Source: Turnera subulata (taxonomy: Eukaryota; Streptophyta; Magnoliopsida; Malpighiales; Passifloraceae). Taken from it: DNA of 64,000 nucleotides. Shown here one piece after another: positions 12,020 to 24,149 of the stretch (the stretch's first letter is position 1; every line of letters starts with the position of its first letter). The translations under genes were made by a program, and so were the position numbers. The stretch covers positions 65,816 to 129,815 of the forward strand of contig JAKUCV010003272.1 of the NCBI GenBank assembly GCA_028386065.3, given 5' to 3'. The notes below the pieces were generated by a model, which did no database searches, was not told the DNA's origin, and saw nothing but the letters and a program-made list of their open reading frames with translations.

Positions 12020-13674
12020 CCATGGGTTTTTTAGGCAGAGACTTTGGGTTCTGTTGGATAATGACAAAAGTGAAAATTGAAGAAATTAGTGAAAAGGGAG
12101 GAAAAAGAAGGAGACAACATGTGTAATTTACATGAGTTGATAGGTAGGTATTGTGTTGGGCTGACTTTTCAAAGTAGTATTTGGGATCATTACTACTGGT
12201 CCACTGATTCCATGACCGTACACACACCAACCCATTTTCTTATTCTTCCTTCCTTCTTATTTCCTTTTTATTTTATTTAATTTTTTTAGAGAAAGGACAC
12301 TTCAAACTTCAAACCCAATTTTCGTGTGAGAGGTAGGGTAGGGGGTGCAAGCAAACACATCAACAGTTAATTTCTTCTGCAGCAATCAAGCACCAACACA
12401 AACCTATAAGCTTGCTGTTTAAGTCAAGGAAGTCAACCAAGACAAAATTTAATTTGTTATCTTCTCCAAAATTCGTGGCCATAATTAACTTGGAGATCGA
12501 TTGCCGAGTTCTTCAACAATAAAAATATTATGCTATATAGTTTGTGTTTAGGTGGCTGTTGTATTGTATCGTGTGGTGATTTGAAAAAAGTGCCATAATT
12601 CCTACGAAACTAAACAAGCAGAAATTAAAAATTCAGTAAAATAAGATTGTAAAATTTTATGGTTGGCTCGTTTCTAAGTTTATTCCAGTTTATGTTTGGC
12701 TATATCCATCATCTACGTAATACCTTAAAATTAATGAGTTTGAAAATTTTGCGTTAATAATATTGCAGACTAAGAATATAAATAAACTACATGGACTGAA
12801 AATGGAAATACTACATGGCACAGAAGAGAGCTCCCCGATCCGCACCTTTAATGAAGAGCAAGAATGGAGAAATAGACACAACGGAAGGTAAGAGATAATT
12901 ACACCATAGATCATATGACTTGTAGATAGATAGATCGATAGATTCCTATAGGAATGAAAACTTGAAAGGGTTTTGTCATTTCAAGCTTGTCAAATTAAAT
13001 CCGAATATATAGATATATATATATATGTATCATCAAGCAGTAGTACTATCTGTATATACAATAGCACTGTCAAAACCTAAAAGGTGTGGAGGAACATTAA
13101 AGCCACCGACAAGGCGATGAGGGCATTGTTTCCTCCATGTTTCGTACATTGCTAGAAGGGCAGGAACATGATGATTACTTTTTTATTGTCTTCAATTCAG
13201 ACATTAGATTGAGTTTAAGAAGAAGCAACGATTTGGTAGTATGCTTACTTCACAATTATCATACATCTTAATCCATACAGGTTTAATTTGTTAATTTGAG
13301 AAGTATTAATTGTCGCCACGTAGTGAGTCACAATCGGCTTAATTGCATGACTTAAACACAATCACACTCGTGGAATGAAACTGTGCCACGTTTCCAATAA
13401 TCTGGGCATGTAAAAAAATTGTGGACATTGTCCTGACCACGAAAATACACTAAGCACTCTCTCTGTTTTGAGATTACGTAGCGAGTTCATTCCACAACCT
13501 TCAAAATAAGGGAAGACGTATATAGTATTCGAAACGGATTACTAAATGGCTTCATAAAAAAGAAAAAAAAAGTTTTCTTGTTTTAGTGGAACGTTTTCAT
13601 TTGAAGAGGATCAGTTACAACCATTAAGCATAGCTCCAATAATAAAAGGGTACAAAATATAGCCAATGTTCTTC
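12020..13674. other. Intergenic spacer with GATA/TA microsatellites
   Basis: AT-rich non-coding DNA between the small gene and copia A. Contains a GATA-type tract near 12925-12945 and a TA tract near 13010-13026. No gene recognised. Confidence 0.5.
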
Positions 13675-13679
13675 TATCT

Positions 13680-14116
13680 TGTCGTAAATAAATTATAAAA
13701 TTCTTTTTTACCATGTTTATATTTATCAATAAAAACACGCATGTAAACAACTCCTATTGGCAACGGGCTGCTGTGTATTCAGTTAAAATTCATAAAGAAA
13801 GGATCACCACAAATGTACATGCTTTAAAGATTTTTTGGATATGCATGAACAATGCCTTTGGTTCGAATGTTCTAAGCCTTTAGTTTTTACCACAGTCTTC
13901 ACATATATTTTCTATAAATACTTGCACCAGATGAGAGGCATTTTTGGCCGCTCCTCCCTTTGTAACTTCACAGCTCAAGAATTCAGTGTAGTTCTTATCA
14001 TGTTGTTCCAAAATCATAGTATTGACATTTGGAATTTTATTTCTTTGTGTTCATGGCTTTAATATCACTCTTTTATTTTATTCTAATAAAGGATTAATCC
14101 CCCAATTTTTATAACA
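13680..14116 (+). repeat. 5' LTR of copia A
   Basis: Starts TGTCGTAAATAA and ends TTTTTATAACA. Aligns along its length with 21870-22315, including AGATTTTTTGGATATGCATG and the terminal GGATTAATCCCCCAATTTTT. TATAAATACTTGCACCAGA near 13915 may hold the LTR TATA box. Confidence 0.88.
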
Positions 14117-14204
14117 TGTTATCAGCACCTATCCTGCTAAGGTAATTACTTTTATAATTTTTCTTATTACTGCTTTTATCATTTCTATATATACATATAT
14201 AATA

Positions 14205-14412
14205 TTTATATTGCTGAAAGTAAGCGTATATACATTACGTAGCCTATATTATTATTCTACTAATATTGCTGAAAGATTTATCGAGTAAGCGTATACATAT
14301 TACATATTCTATATTATTATTCTACTATTGCTGAAAGATTTATCGAGTAAGCGTATACATATTAAATATTCTATATTATTATTCTACTATTGCTGAAAGA
14401 TTTATCGAGTAT
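14205..14412 (+). repeat. ~62-bp leader repeats in copia A
   Basis: Three to four direct copies of a unit containing TTGCTGAAAGATTTATCGAG, TAAGCGTATA and TATTATTATTCTACTA. The same TTGCTGAAAGATTTATCGAG occurs once in the matching leader of copia B near 48510, so the motif predates the split of the two elements. Confidence 0.75.
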
Positions 14413-14489
14413 ATTACGATTTTACTATTATTATTATTTGTTTTATTTTTTTTGTTATTATTTTACCACTGTTATTACGACCAATATTA

Positions 14490-15230
14490 CAAAACTTGAA
14501 TTTGAGGCCCTTGACATTTCCAGAAGAAATTATGTGTCATGGATACTAGATGATAATGGTCCGGAAGACACAACAAATGAAGGAAACAAAGCATCTAGTT
14601 TAAATAAGGCGAAAGTTATAATTTTTTTTTTGTCGTTATCTTCATAATAATTTAAGGACTGGATGTCTTACTGTTAAAGATCCTACAGATCTTTGGAAGG
14701 ATTTAATAGAAAGATATGATCATCAGAAGATGGTTATTCTCCAAAAAATTTCATTACAAAGTGTATGCATTTGAGGTTGTAAGATTTTAAATCTATGGAC
14801 GAATATAATTCAGTTATGTTTCAAATAAGCTATCGGATAGAATTGTGTGGAGAAAATATTACTGATGCTGATACAAAAAAAATTCCCATTTTTCATGCAT
14901 CATATGTGCTCCTGCAGTAGTAATATGGTGAAAAAAAATTCACGAAATATTTGAATTTATTTTCATGCCTCATTGTGGCAGAACAAAATAACGAGCTATA
15001 AAAAAAATTATTATGATTCCTATCCAATTGACTCTGCTCCATTCCTTGAAGCGAATGGGACAGTATAATTATAATTTTGGTCGTGGTCATGGACGTGAAC
15101 GTGGAAGAAACCGTTCTAATTACTACGACCTTAATTGTTATAATAAGGCCAAGGCTAAGGGAAAACATGTAAATCTCATGAATAATAGAAATAATCATGA
15201 TAAGAAAAAAAATTCCGAGTTAGCCTACTC
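14490..15230 (+). pseudogene. Copia A gag remnant
   Basis: A plant copia gag start (LEFEALDISRRNYVSWILD) is visible near 14491, then frames break. Farther along, a Gly/Arg-rich and Asn/Lys-rich stretch (GRGHGRERGRNRSNYY, near 15080) resembles a nucleic-acid-binding C-terminal gag. Multiple stops and frameshifts. Confidence 0.7.
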
Positions 15231-15359
15231 CACAAGATTAACATATTACATGCATATTCATATAATTGCTGCATTATGGATCTATTACAGGAGAATATTC
15301 ACCTAGAGGTAATTGTTCCCATACGTAAGTTTAAATGATTATTTATATATATGTATTAT

Positions 15360-17060
15360 CTACTAAGTACAATATTGACTCTAAAACTCTGAGCATCATT
15401 GTTGATGTTGATCCTAACACTCTCATTCCAAGAGAACAACATACCACCCATGCTGTGTTTGTCGGGCTCGAACTGATTTGCTGGAGGGAAATGAAGTGGA
15501 ATGACGTCATGATCCTCTTCAAGTTGCCACAAGGTTTCAAATGATCAATACCATGTTAGGCTTGTACTGATTCTTCAGATCGCTTAAGGTACGCACGAAA
15601 TCTTGGGATCTTCTGGCTACCCCTCTGCAATTCCATAGTAGCAGTCGAACCTTAGGCCATATAGGCGGTAACCTAGACACTTCGAGCAATCATGGAAACC
15701 TGATTATAACTACTTTGATTCAAGAAGTGACAAGAAGGCTCTAGTTAGAATTCTTAAAGTCTTTCAAAAATGAAAAACATAATAGAATTGGCCAAGCCAT
15801 GAAAAGAAACTCTTAGGCTGCATTTGGTTGCAAAACAAGATGGGATGGGACTGGGCAGGACTGGACCGGAATGGACTAGCTGGACTGGACCGTGTCTTAA
15901 AAGGCTGTTTGGTATGCTATGGACAGAAATTATTGTCATATGGACTAAAATGTATAATGTCTATTTTACCCCTAATACAATTTTAATGTATTGCTTGCCA
16001 TTTTTGGTATACGTCACCTTCAATAAAATATGCAGACCAACAACATAGTGACTAAAATTATTAGATATGAAAATTTGTAAATATTTAGATATTGAAATTT
16101 TAAAATTAACATTTTTATATATTTAATATTTTTAAAGTAAAAGGTGAAATGATTGATGAGTTTTGAGTTAAGGAGCACCATATTGTTTTAATATTTAATA
16201 TCTGATGATTATTATTATTTATTTAATTCTAACTTAATCCTTCAAAAATAATTTCACCCCATGATGTCTAAAGTGAATAGAATTGAATAATATTAATATT
16301 ATATTTAATATTTTTATTAATATTTAGTATATTTAATATTATTAAGATACTACTTAATTTATATTTTAATTATTATTATTACTATTATTATCATTATTTA
16401 TAAATTTAAATTTAATATAATTGGAGGGTACTTTGGGATTATTACAAATTAGGAAGGGTTAGTATTGGAAAAAAAGTTTTGTCCCGTCGTGTCCCCTCGT
16501 GTCCATAGCTTTTGGAGGGGATAGAAATTTTGCAAATCTGTCCCAACCTGTCCCGTCGATGTCGTGTCCCAAGCTCGCGTCCCATCCATGCTGCACCAAA
16601 CGCAGGACAATTTTTTTTGTCCCGTCCTGTCCCGCGTACCAAACTGGGCCTTAGGTTGCTTTGATCCTCTAGAAAGAAAGTTTCTTCCATAGGAGTGACA
16701 AAGAACCTAGACGAATAGAACTCGTCAACGAAAACCAAATGAGGAATTCTTGCGAGCTTACTCAGTAATTCCTCATGCCACTCGTTCACCAAACTATATG
16801 TTAACCTATTCCTCCTTCCAAGAGAGGCATCCTCAACAAAGAAGACATTAGTCAGAGAAGGCATCTTTATCTCTGTGTGTTTTTCTGAATTTTTATGTTT
16901 TCCACCACATAACTCTCTTCCCTTCTTATACTCTGAGCTAAGAAAGTATGATGCCTGTTTTTCAAGCGTGGACCCTTTTTTTCCTGTCTACGCAAAGATC
17001 CAAGGGAAATTTCAGTGATTAGGAAGCCGAATTTCACAAAACTCCAAAGCTTTTCCAATC
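15360..17060 (-). pseudogene. Antisense LINE-endonuclease-like region in copia A
   Basis: Opposite to the element's genes. The longest surviving frame (16864 leftward) starts MPSLTNVFFVEDASL and continues through YSSRFFVTPMEETFFLEDQ; the homologous frame in copia B starts at 50340. A Harbinger-like insertion at 15816-16650 cuts it. The part beyond the insertion (15590-15790) matches the copia B stretch encoding a LINE-type endonuclease start. Shared position in both elements shows it is an inherited component. Confidence 0.65.
15816..16650. mobile_element. PIF/Harbinger-like non-autonomous DNA transposon
   Basis: An 835-bp insertion in copia A, absent from copia B at the same place. It is flanked by TTA (15813-15815 and 16651-16653). 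Ends are imperfect inverted repeats: GGCTGCATTTGGTTGC and, reversed, GGCCCAGTTTGGTACGC, which with the 3-bp TTA duplication fits the PIF/Harbinger-Tourist group. Subterminal zones carry GGGA/GGAC-rich repeats; the core is very AT-rich. No transposase frame. Confidence 0.7.
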
Positions 17061-17269
17061 TTCAAGTATCTGCGTTTTGAAAATTTTTACCGTCACATTA
17101 ATAATTTCTCAATTACTCTACCTTCAAATATGAGTGGCACACTACAGCTTAAAGTTGGTACACAACAACTTGAAGCTGGCACCAGCCTGAAGTGGCAATT
17201 AATTTTTCCTAAGTTATTAAATACATAGTTTACACAGCCCGAAGCTAGCAACAATAAGAAGTTGGCTTA

Positions 17270-18250
17270 TGGTTTTATTGTTTGGCATAACCAGTTGGGC
17301 CATCCCGGATCAATAATGATGCATGGAATTATTGAAAATTCATTTGGTCGTTGATTGAAAAACCAAAAGTTTTTCCAATCCAATAAATTTCCATGTGCTT
17401 GCTTGCCCACAAGAAAAATTAACTATTTGGCCTGCATATGATAAGATTGGCCTAGAATCATCAGCATTTTTTGGAAAGAATTCAGGGAGATATTTGCGGA
17501 CCTTTTCGTCCGCTATGCGGACCATTTATGTATTTTATGGTTTTAATCGATGCATCGACTAGATGGTCTAATGTGTGCTTATTAGACGCAATTTGGCATT
17601 TTACGCGCTTACTTTTATAGTTAAGCCAACTGCGGATACACATCCCTAATTATTTTATAAGACTATATGTCTTGATAATACTGGTGTATTCCTTCAATAG
17701 TTAATGTATATCATTGGAAATAGTAGTTGAACATCCTGTAGCTCATGTTCATACCCAAAATGTTCTGGGTGAATCGTTTATTAAATATTTTTAATTGATT
17801 GCAAGACCATTGCTAATGAGAAATAAACTCCCCATTACCACTTGGGAACATGCTATTTTACATGCAGCAACACTTATGCGCATCAGGCTAATAAGTTATC
17901 ATAAGCTGTCCCCATTCAATTGGTTCATGGTCATGAACCTAATATCTCTCATCTTTGGACCTTTGGTTTTGTAGTATATGTGCCAATTGCTCCACCACCG
18001 TAAACTAAAATTGGTCCTCAACGAAGATGGGGAATATATGTTGGATATGAATCTCCTTCAGTTACAAAATAATTAAAACCATAAATTGGAGATTTATTTA
18101 CAGCAAGATTTGCTAATTGTCACTTTGATGAAAGTGTTTACCCAACATCAGCTGGATAAAGAGATTAGTTGGATGCTATATTATTATCTAGTTTTGATCC
18201 TCGAACAAATCAGTGTGAACCTGAAGTTCAAAAGATGATTCATTTGCAAA
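17270..18250 (+). pseudogene. Copia A integrase remnant
   Basis: Begins with a GAG-pre-integrase motif (WHNQLGHPGSIMMH) near 17282 and continues with integrase-core-like sequence (GDICGPF, IDASTRWSNVCLL). The matching region of copia B starts near 50812. Several frameshifts and stops. Confidence 0.75.
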
Positions 18251-18629
18251 AAACTAGTAAATCAATTGGCAGATGCATTTACTAGAGTGACCAAATTTCA
18301 TATACCAGCTGCTAATGTTCTTGATAGAATTGATGTCTCCGAAGGACAATCATAGAATGCAAATAAATCTAAAGCACGCCAGAAGCGTGGAAGACCACTC
18401 GGTTCCGAAAGATCAAAATTCTCGACAAAGAAAAAGAGTAAAGATATAAGATGGCCCCAATGAGAAAATAAGACCTCCAGTAAAGGTTCAAATTGAAAAT
18501 CCTCTAGAAGAGATTCCTGACACAAGTGATAAAGTTCCAGAAGTAACTTAGGTACCTGAAATAAATAAAAATGAAGAGATTGCAAACAATTATATTGTGT
18601 CAGGAACAAGAAGGAACCGACGTGAAATA

Positions 18630-19450
18630 ACTGTCGATGAAATTTTTGCATATAATATAGAGCTAAATATTATGGAAGAAAATGAGGATCATAAACCTAC
18701 ATCTATTGATGAATGTAGGTGTAGAAATGGCAGGCCAAAGTGAAAAGATGCAATTAAGGCTGAGTTAGACTCGCTTATGAAGCGAGAGGTTTTGGGCTTG
18801 TAGTCCCTATACTTGTTGGTGTAATATTTGTCAGTTATAAATGGGTACTTGTGAAAAAAATGAAATGAAATAGTAAAATATAAAGCACGATTTATAGCTC
18901 AAGATTTTACCCAAGAACCCAGTATTAGTTGTGAGGAGACATACTCCCATGTGGTAAAGTAATTGTTTTTCGGTATTTAATAAGTCTAGCAATCCATGAA
19001 AAGCTAGAAATGCGTCTAATAGATGTTCTTACAACCTTTTTTTTTTGATCCATAAGTCATGACATATACATAAGAATCCTTGAAGGATTCAAGTTGCCTG
19101 AAGCAACTAATTCCAGAAATATATACTCAATTAAACTAAATAGATCTATATATGGTTAAAACCAATTTAGGTATGTGTAGTATAATCATTCTTGCATATA
19201 TGCTCTATGTGTTTTATTTTTAATCAGTATATGTGTGAATTTTTCATCTAAATATCGTTGGAACTCCTGAAGAAGTTTCTATAGCCGTGCTATGTTTAAG
19301 GAAAAAGTTTGAGAAGAAAAATTTTGAAAAGATTGGATTGGTCCTGAAGTGCCACATCGCAGTACAATTTATCTTGCTAGTAACATAAAGTCTGAAGCTT
19401 TTGCTATAAATTTATGAGCAAGATACAACTTTGCTCTAACGTATAACTAT
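18630..19450 (+). pseudogene. Copia A reverse transcriptase remnant
   Basis: Copia reverse transcriptase signature near 18735: WKDAIKAELDSLMKREVFG (with one altered junction) followed by VSYKWVLVKK and DFTQEPSIS-like text. The catalytic YVDD motif is not seen in an open frame. Inactive. Confidence 0.75.
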
Positions 19451-19499
19451 TGAAATATAATGAAATATATAAGTATATATTTCGTTATCTTCAGGATAT

Positions 19500-19661
19500 A
19501 ATGGACGTGGAGTTATTTTAACCTTGTGAGTCCAAGGAGAATATAGTTGGTTTTACAGATGCAAGTCATTTATTTGATCCACATAAAGCACCAACAGACA
19601 CATGCTACTTTTTTACACATGAAGGAATTACAATATGATGGCGACTACAAAACAAGATAGC
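19500..19661 (+). pseudogene. Copia A RNase H remnant, left part
   Basis: LVGFTDASHLFDPHKAPTDT near 19545 is copia RNase H-like (the DAS motif follows the usual acidic position). A Mutator-like insertion starts at 19671 within this domain; it resumes at 21494. Confidence 0.65.
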
Positions 19662-19670
19662 GAGAAAGAT

Positions 19671-21484
19671 GGTAAAAAAGTTTTTCTTGTCCCTTCACTT
19701 TTTTGTTTTCGCATTTGTTGTCCCTCTTCTTTTTTTTTTACTCAACCTGTCCCTCAGCTCTTAATTTACCGGGTCACCTTGTCCTTATTACCACCTACAG
19801 CCGGTTAGTGAGTGTGAGGCTGACACGTGTCTGTGGGGCCCACTTAGCTGATTCTATTTCTTTTTTTTCTCTTTCTTTCTTATTTTTTATTTTCCTGAAA
19901 TCCTTTTAAGGTTTTATTATATTAATTTTTGCAATAAATAGAAGAGAAAAAAAGAATTTATTATTTAATTGTTTCACTTTTCTTTTTTCTTTTTTTTTTA
20001 AATTTTGTTTCTTTGAATAAAAAATTCTTTTACTTATTTTTTTAAAAAATGATTAAATCTTTAAAGAAAATAAAAATGGAAAGGAAAAAAAACAGGCTTC
20101 AACCTCTTCAAATCTTTTTTCTCTTTTCCCTAATTTTTTTCCCTAATTTTAAATTTTTAAATTCTATTTTCAATTAATAAAAGGTTATTCTAGTAATTAA
20201 AAAAGAGAGAGAGGAGATGGGGCCTATCAGACCAACCTTCTTATTTAAGGTGTTCAAAAAAAACCTTCTTATTTAAATTAAATTAAATAGTTTTAAATAT
20301 TTACTTGGGAGAGGCCAGTAAAACAGAACGACGATGTCGTTTTTAGAGAAAAAAGCGTGTATTGTATGTGGGAAGTAACCTAGGCTCATCTCTTCCCCAC
20401 AACATTAAAAGAAAAGTCGCTGCCGTCGCTCTCTCACAGGATCTTTTAACCAACGGTCATGGCCGCTGGAAGTTGGAACAGGTCTTGCATGATGCCCTTC
20501 GACTAGGCGACGATCAGGCCGAGCACCACCTAGATCAGCACAGGCGGGATGCCAAGTTGGCATTGTTGGATTCCGTTGAGAGCGAGGTTGTGCTCCATGT
20601 TGCTGGTAATGTCAGGGCAGACTCGTTGCGGGACGTGTACACGTGGACTATTCGGAGCCTGAGGTCAGTGGCGAAGGCGGATTCTGCGACACGGTCGGAG
20701 GAGCCAAGCTAGCAGCGTGCGTGGATGCAAGAATAGTGGTCGAAGTGGGTATTGTGCTTGTATCAGTGCTCCGGCGAGGTATAGTTGAAGTGCCGACGAG
20801 CATCAATCGTTCGTGTTGTAGTGGCCGAGAGCAGCTCTTGAGGAGTGTAGACCGTGGTGTTCAATTCGAGCTCCGTAAATCCCCTCTTTTCGTATGATGT
20901 ACTTTCAATTGTTGGTGTTGGGTAGTTGATGTCGAGTTTCTGACTGTTGCATTTGGATTTGTTGTTGGGTTGATGATGGATTGAAGGTTACGGGTTCTGT
21001 TGAGTGTTCAGAGACGAAAGAGAGTTAGGCTTGACTATTAGATATGGAGATGGGGTTAGAGGGAGTGGCGGTTTTAGGGAGAAAAGGGCTCAAAATTGGG
21101 CGGTGGATGGTGGTGGAGAAGAATCACCGATCTGTGTTTTTCTTCAGTTTGAGGAATGAGATAAGAATCAAAATGTAAAATTAATATTATTTTTCGAAAA
21201 AAATTCTAATTTTTCTAAAATTTTTTTTAGAAATTAAAATTTTGGGGAAAAAATAAAAAATGGTAAACTATGGGACCCAACAGACACATGACAGTTTTGA
21301 GCCCTTTTGAGGCAGCCTCCGTGATACGTGTCACCACCATAGCGTCTAACCGGCAATAGCATGGAAAAAGGATATGGTGGCCCGGTAAAATGTGAGTTCA
21401 GGGACATGTTGAGTGAAAAAAAAGGAAGAGGGACAACAAATGCGGAAACAAAAAAGTGAAGGGACAAGAAAAACTTTTTTACCC
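19671..21484. mobile_element. MULE A: Mutator-like element inside copia A
   Basis: A 1.8-kb insertion in the copia A RNase H region. Its ends are long inverted repeats of about 190 bp: the left starts GGTAAAAAAGTTTTTCTTGT and the right is the reverse complement with few differences, both continuing through TTGTTGTCCCTCTTC and CCGGTTAG. Flanks GAGAAAGAT (19662-19670) and CAGAAAGAT (21485-21493) form a 9-bp target duplication with one mismatch. No transposase is present, so it is non-autonomous. The interior (about 20360-20900) is much richer in G+C than its surroundings and may be captured host sequence. Confidence 0.82.
20362..20900. other. G+C-rich interior of MULE A (possible captured host sequence)
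   Basis: Between AT-rich subterminal zones lies about 540 bp with balanced base composition and open frames in the plus direction, the longest 116 codons with ALSQDLLTNGHGRWKLEQVL-type text. The composition contrast is what captured gene fragments in Pack-MULEs look like. I did not recognise a source gene, so function and coding strand are unknown. Confidence 0.4.
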
Positions 21485-21869
21485 CAGAAAGATATTCCAA
21501 TGACAAATTTATGAAAATAATGCTACCTGAATTGTCCAATTGAAGGAGAGACGCATCAAAAGTGATCGGACAAAGTATATATCACCAAATGTGATATTTA
21601 TGTCAACATATTCATTCAAGTAACAACTTGGAATATTTATTTGCGAAATCACTTCCTACCTCAACTTTTGAAAAGTTGATAAAGAAGGTTGACATGCGAC
21701 GACTTCGAGGCATCAAGGGAAGCCAAAATGAGGGGGAGTAGAATACGCACTGCAGTCTTTTTTCCTTCACCAAGTTTTTATCCCACTAAATTTTTCTTGG
21801 TAAGATTTTTAACGAGGCAGTTTTACCTAAGCGTATTCTATCCAAACTACAATGACATTCAAAGAGGAA

Positions 21870-22315
21870 CGTTATAAATAAATTATGGTGAATGACATTC
21901 GTTTTTTTACCATGTTCATATTTACCAATAGAAATATGCATACAAACAACTCCTATTGGCCCCGGACTGCATTGTATTCAGTTCAAGTTCATAGAGACAG
22001 GATAACCACAAATGTACATGCATTAAAGATTTTTTGGATATGCATGAGTAGTGCCTTTGGTTCGAACGTTCTAGGACTTTAGTTTCTACCACAACCATCA
22101 CATATATTTTCTATAAATACTTGCACCAGATGAGAGGCATTTTTGTCCACTCCTCCCTTTATAACTTCATAGCTCAAGAATTCAATGTAGTTCTTGTCAT
22201 GCTATTCTAAATTATAGCATTGACATTTGGAATTTTATTTCTTGCTCTTCATGGATTTACTGTCACTCTCTTAGTTTATTTCTAATAAAGGATTAATCCC
22301 CCAATTTTTATAACA
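21870..22315 (+). repeat. 3' LTR of copia A
   Basis: Aligns with 13680-14116. Starts CGTTATAAATAA (the usual TG mutated to CG) and ends TTTTTATAACA, followed by the TATCT duplication. A polypurine stretch AATGAGGGGGAG lies about 140 bp upstream and AAAGAGGAA directly at the border. Confidence 0.88.
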
Positions 22316-22329
22316 TATCTCAAATTTTG

Positions 22330-23215
22330 GAGCATGCCTAACATGCAAATGTGCAACCGAGTTTTGAGAATGGGAATATGAGAACATTAAAAAAATTCAA
22401 AAGATTGGACTAGAATTCTAAGATCTTCAAGCAGATTGGATTTTGTAAGAGAGATTCACACTTCATCTTGTGGAGAGTCTATTAGTCTATTATAGAAACA
22501 AGCTTTATGTTCAAAAGTTGTGCAAGTGGTAGGCCTTCAATCAGAGAAAGAAGAGCACAACCATGACACTCTGGGTCAGTAAGCCCTTCACAATTCTTAG
22601 CACTGTCAGCAACAAAACCTTCATATTTTAGATCTCAAAATGTAACCAATACCACCTTTATCAAGGATGGAATGAAGAGCACAACCAGACTCTTCTATTG
22701 GGCAGTTTTTTAGGGGCTTTTTACTGATTGGTTGAGGCGAAGTTGGTTTTGTTTATTCCAAATACACCATGCAATTGTTAAGAGAAGCCCAAATTTTTGA
22801 GCATTCAAATTCTGGTGCATCTTCCACAATCGGCCCATTGGTTGGTGGAAAGTGAACCCATTCATTTCACCTGTAAAAAAAAAGTAGTAGACCAGGTTTC
22901 ATGTGCATGTGCACACTATAAAATTGTATTCAATGCAGTTTCAGAATTAGAACATGTAGTTATCTCCACAATTCTCGTTTTGCTTAAATTTGTCATTGTG
23001 GGTAAACAATCACGTGCCAACCGCCAATGGAAATGCTTGATTTTGTCGGCTACTGTGAGGACTCGGGCCAAGAATTTTTTTGACCGCCTCACCTTGTCCT
23101 TACACCTTCTTTTTAACCAACATCTAATAATCAAAGGAGTCACCACCCTGATTTTATTTCTTAAAAAAATCTTTAGCATCAATTCCTCCTTCATAGGCAA
23201 CAACTTAAGGGACTG
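22330..23215 (-). pseudogene. LINE remnant: RNase H and zf-RVT region
   Basis: Read on the minus strand, 23203-22916 has KIKHFHWRLARDCLPTMTNL, the zf-RVT zinc-binding reverse-transcriptase signature of plant LINEs, followed toward 22500 by RNase H-like text (DSAKNCEGLTDPECHGCALL). Frames are broken; no 5' part is present. Confidence 0.65.
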
Positions 23216-23689
23216 ATCTTTAGTGAACCAGAGATTATTGGATTCGGCGGTTCATTACAGGTGGGAAGGTGTTAGGCACTCACCCGTGTTGGGGCGAAAT
23301 TTTGTGCAATAATTAAACCTTTTTTTATACCTTGTGAGAGTGTGCATAGTTGTGGAAACAAATCACAGCAACAATAATAACCAAAATTAAAGACGAAACA
23401 GAAAATAAACAAATAATTGAGTTTGAGTCTCCATCACTAGAAACCACCTATGTACCCCCGCAACCGGATTTAAAGCCCACGTAGTTCTCACATAGAATCA
23501 CAAAAATCACATCATCATCATCATCATCAGCATATCAATACAAAATCAACAGCAAAAAATCAATCAAAAGATCAGAATTTTATCTCTTGTAGCCCTCCTC
23601 TAACTCCTTGCTTTGGGTTGTTTCTTAAATCAACTTCTCTTTCACTTCTAAGCTTCTTACTTTGGGTTGTTGCTTTGGATTGTGAACTT
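23216..23689. other. Repeat-derived spacer
   Basis: AT-rich sequence with a short ATC repeat (about 23512-23530). It may be internal DNA of the neighbouring antisense copia fragment, but no motif proves it. Confidence 0.35.
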
Positions 23690-24149
23690 TGTGTCTAGGT
23701 CTTGAATGGACTCATCACGCCCTCATTTGGAACAATTAGAAATCTCTCATGAGTTTGTTCATCTTTGATTCTTTCACTTGATTAGTGCCATCATGAGCTA
23801 CACATAAGAGACTCCAAATTTCATGAGCGGTGTTGTATGAACGAACCTTTTCAAATTCGGCTTGATGCCACAAAAGAGAGCAATGTTGGCTTGTGCATCT
23901 AGCTTTGCCTTCTCCATTTTATCTTCGCTCTAGTATTGTATATCTTTTGTTGGATGTGTGTATGGTGTGTTCACAATTTGCCGCATCTCCAAGTCCCTTC
24001 ATTCAAGAAAGGTCTTCATACGGAACTTCCAATGGTCAAAGTTAAACCCATTGAAGTATGGAGCATTGTTGACATTGTTTCACTCGAATATCATGATCTT
24101 TTTTTTGAAGGTTAATCCAGGAATAGAGATCCTTTCTCTGCTACCAAAT
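23690..24149 (-). pseudogene. Copia gag fragment (UBN2-like), antisense
   Basis: On the minus strand the stretch below the LTR at 24150 encodes NNAPYFNGFNFDHWKFRMKT and then KAKLDAQANIALFCGIKP, typical of copia gag (DUF4219/UBN2). TGGTAGCAGAGA directly after the LTR edge is a candidate initiator-Met tRNA primer site. The frame is interrupted and the downstream genes are missing. Confidence 0.7.

Larger units (their letters stand above)
13680..22315 (+). mobile_element. Copia A: degenerate Ty1/copia LTR retrotransposon
   Basis: The 5' LTR (13680-14116) and 3' LTR (21870-22315) are clearly homologous, and the 5-bp flanks TATCT (13675-13679 and 22316-22320) match exactly, fixing the borders. 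The order gag, integrase, reverse transcriptase, RNase H is Ty1/copia. All frames are interrupted, so it encodes no proteins. Its 8.6 kb include two later DNA-transposon insertions (15816-16650 and 19671-21484); without them it would be about 6 kb. A purine tract AAAGAGGAA abuts the 3' LTR and TTATCAGCAC follows the 5' LTR as candidate primer-binding site. LTR divergence implies an old insertion. Confidence 0.88.
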
